Assembly: GCA_020430865.1 (NCBI GenBank)
Contig: JAGQIY010001030.1
Location: 1 to 15,204 of the forward strand
Source: Myxococcales bacterium
GTDB lineage: Bacteria > Myxococcota > Polyangia > Polyangiales > Polyangiaceae
Direction: 5' to 3'
Length of the DNA: 15,204 nucleotides
This document shows positions 14,476-15,204 of this stretch, piece by piece (the first letter of the stretch is position 1; every line of letters begins with the position of its first letter). The position numbers and the translations under genes were made by a program. The notes under the pieces were generated by a model that was not told the origin of the DNA, did no database searches, and saw only the letters and a list, made by a program, of their open reading frames with translations.

Positions 14476-15204
14476 CCGCACGCTGCAGGTGGATTTTCTG
14501 ACTCGCGTCGAAGGCGAAGGCGCGCTGCGCATCGAACTCGAAGGCGAGGAGCCCAAGCGCATCGAGCTACGCATCTTCGAGCCGCCGCGCTTCTTCGAGT
14601 CGCTGCTTCGAGGGCGCGATCAGTTCGAGGCGCCAGACATCACCTCGCGCATCTGTGGGATCTGCCCCGTCGCCTACATCACCAGCGCCTGCGCGGCCCT
14701 GGAGCAGGCGCACGGCGTCGAGCTACGCGCGGAACACGTCGCGCTGAGGCGCCTGCTCTACACCGGAGAGTGGATCGAGAGCCACGGTCTGCACGTGTTC
14801 ATGCTGCACCTCCCGGACTTCCTCGGCTTGCCCGATGCCATCGAGCTCGCGGAGCGCGATCCGGACCTGGTGAAGACGGCCTTGCGAATCAAGAAGGTGG
14901 GCAACACCCTGATGCGCGTGCTGGGAGGTCGCGAGATCCACCCCATCAACACCCGAGTCGGCGGCTTCTACAAGGCGCCAGAACCGCTCGCCCTGGAGTC
15001 GCTCCTGCCTGAGCTCGAGTGGGCGGAGCAGGCGACCCTGGTAGCGCTCGAGCGCCTCGCGGCGCTCCCCTTCCCCGACCTCGAACGCGACTACGAACTG
15101 GTGGCGCTGCACGAGACCGATCGCTACGCCATTGAATCCGGGAGGATCCGTTCCAGCAGCGGCCTCGACATCGACGTCAGGGACTACACCAGGCACTTCA
15201 CCGA
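14468..15204 (+). CDS. hydA: Group 3b [NiFe]-hydrogenase large (alpha) subunit, partial
   Basis: The gene runs off the right edge; 245 codons are present. The large subunit holds the Ni-Fe(CN)2CO centre where H2 is split or made (hyhL in Thermococcus). The N-terminus, [17 protein letters not shown], is the usual start. The L1 motif is [10 protein letters not shown] with C63 and C66 as nickel/iron ligands. Tyr follows where many groups have His, a form I associate with bacterial 3b enzymes. Further family blocks include [20 protein letters not shown] and [12 protein letters not shown]. The second ligand motif (L2, DPCxxC) and the C-terminal peptide removed by the maturation protease lie beyond the window. 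The ATG at 14468 has GAGGAGG nine bases upstream and overlaps the delta-subunit stop. Confidence 0.93.
   Translation, partial: MASRTLQVDFLTRVEGEGALRIELEGEEPKRIELRIFEPPRFFESLLRGRDQFEAPDITSRICGICPVAYITSACAALEQAHGVELRAEHVALRRLLYTGEWIESHGLHVFMLHLPDFLGLPDAIELAERDPDLVKTALRIKKVGNTLMRVLGGREIHPINTRVGGFYKAPEPLALESLLPELEWAEQATLVALERLAALPFPDLERDYELVALHETDRYAIESGRIRSSSGLDIDVRDYTRHFT

Overview
The window is very GC-rich, with G or C at most codon third positions. Two lipoproteins carry Gly/Ser- or Ala/Ser-rich tracts after the lipobox, and there is a PknB-type Ser/Thr kinase and a bacterial group 3b [NiFe]-hydrogenase. This mix suggests a myxobacterium-like organism (Myxococcota, possibly Polyangiales). 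That is inference from style, not from a marker gene. I see no tRNA, rRNA, CRISPR array, IS element or phage gene.

Layout. 1-191 (-): start of a lipoprotein with a Gly/Ser-rich linker, running off the left edge. 396-1259 (+): CPBP-type membrane protease. 1547-2596 (+): malyl-CoA/beta-methylmalyl-CoA lyase, with a perfect 10+10 bp AT-rich inverted repeat upstream. 2827-4725 (+): Ser/Thr kinase with one membrane span and a C-terminal, predicted periplasmic Cache sensor. 4787-6145 (-): HEAT-repeat lipoprotein. 6217-6486 (-): small unknown protein. 6600-6898 (-): two overlapping mini-ORFs that look like one small gene broken by a frameshift. 7002-7433 (+): SRPBCC protein. 7460-9547 (-): five-span membrane enzyme of the LtaS/sulfatase-like superfamily without the formylglycine cysteine. 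9958-10962 (+): diacylglycerol-kinase-family lipid kinase, divergent from the LtaS-like gene.

11042-15204 (+): group 3b hydrogenase (sulfhydrogenase) operon in the order beta - cyclic-nucleotide-binding-like protein - gamma - delta - alpha (alpha is cut by the right edge). The genes are packed with a 1-nt gap, two 4-bp GTGA overlaps and one 8-bp overlap. Delta and alpha form the H2-activating module, gamma carries FAD, the NAD(P)H site and a [2Fe-2S] cluster, and beta is the ferredoxin-like electron relay. By family this is a cytoplasmic NADP(H)-linked, reversible H2 enzyme. The extra gene encodes a lone cNMP-fold domain with no DNA-binding part, and its nucleotide-binding glutamate appears to be replaced by Phe.

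The points most worth a second look are the CNB-like protein inside the hydrogenase operon, the kinase-TM-Cache architecture, the palindrome before mcl, the LtaS-like/DAG-kinase divergent pair, and the 10-mer CTAGCGCTGG found exactly 2 nt after the stop codon at both convergent gene junctions.
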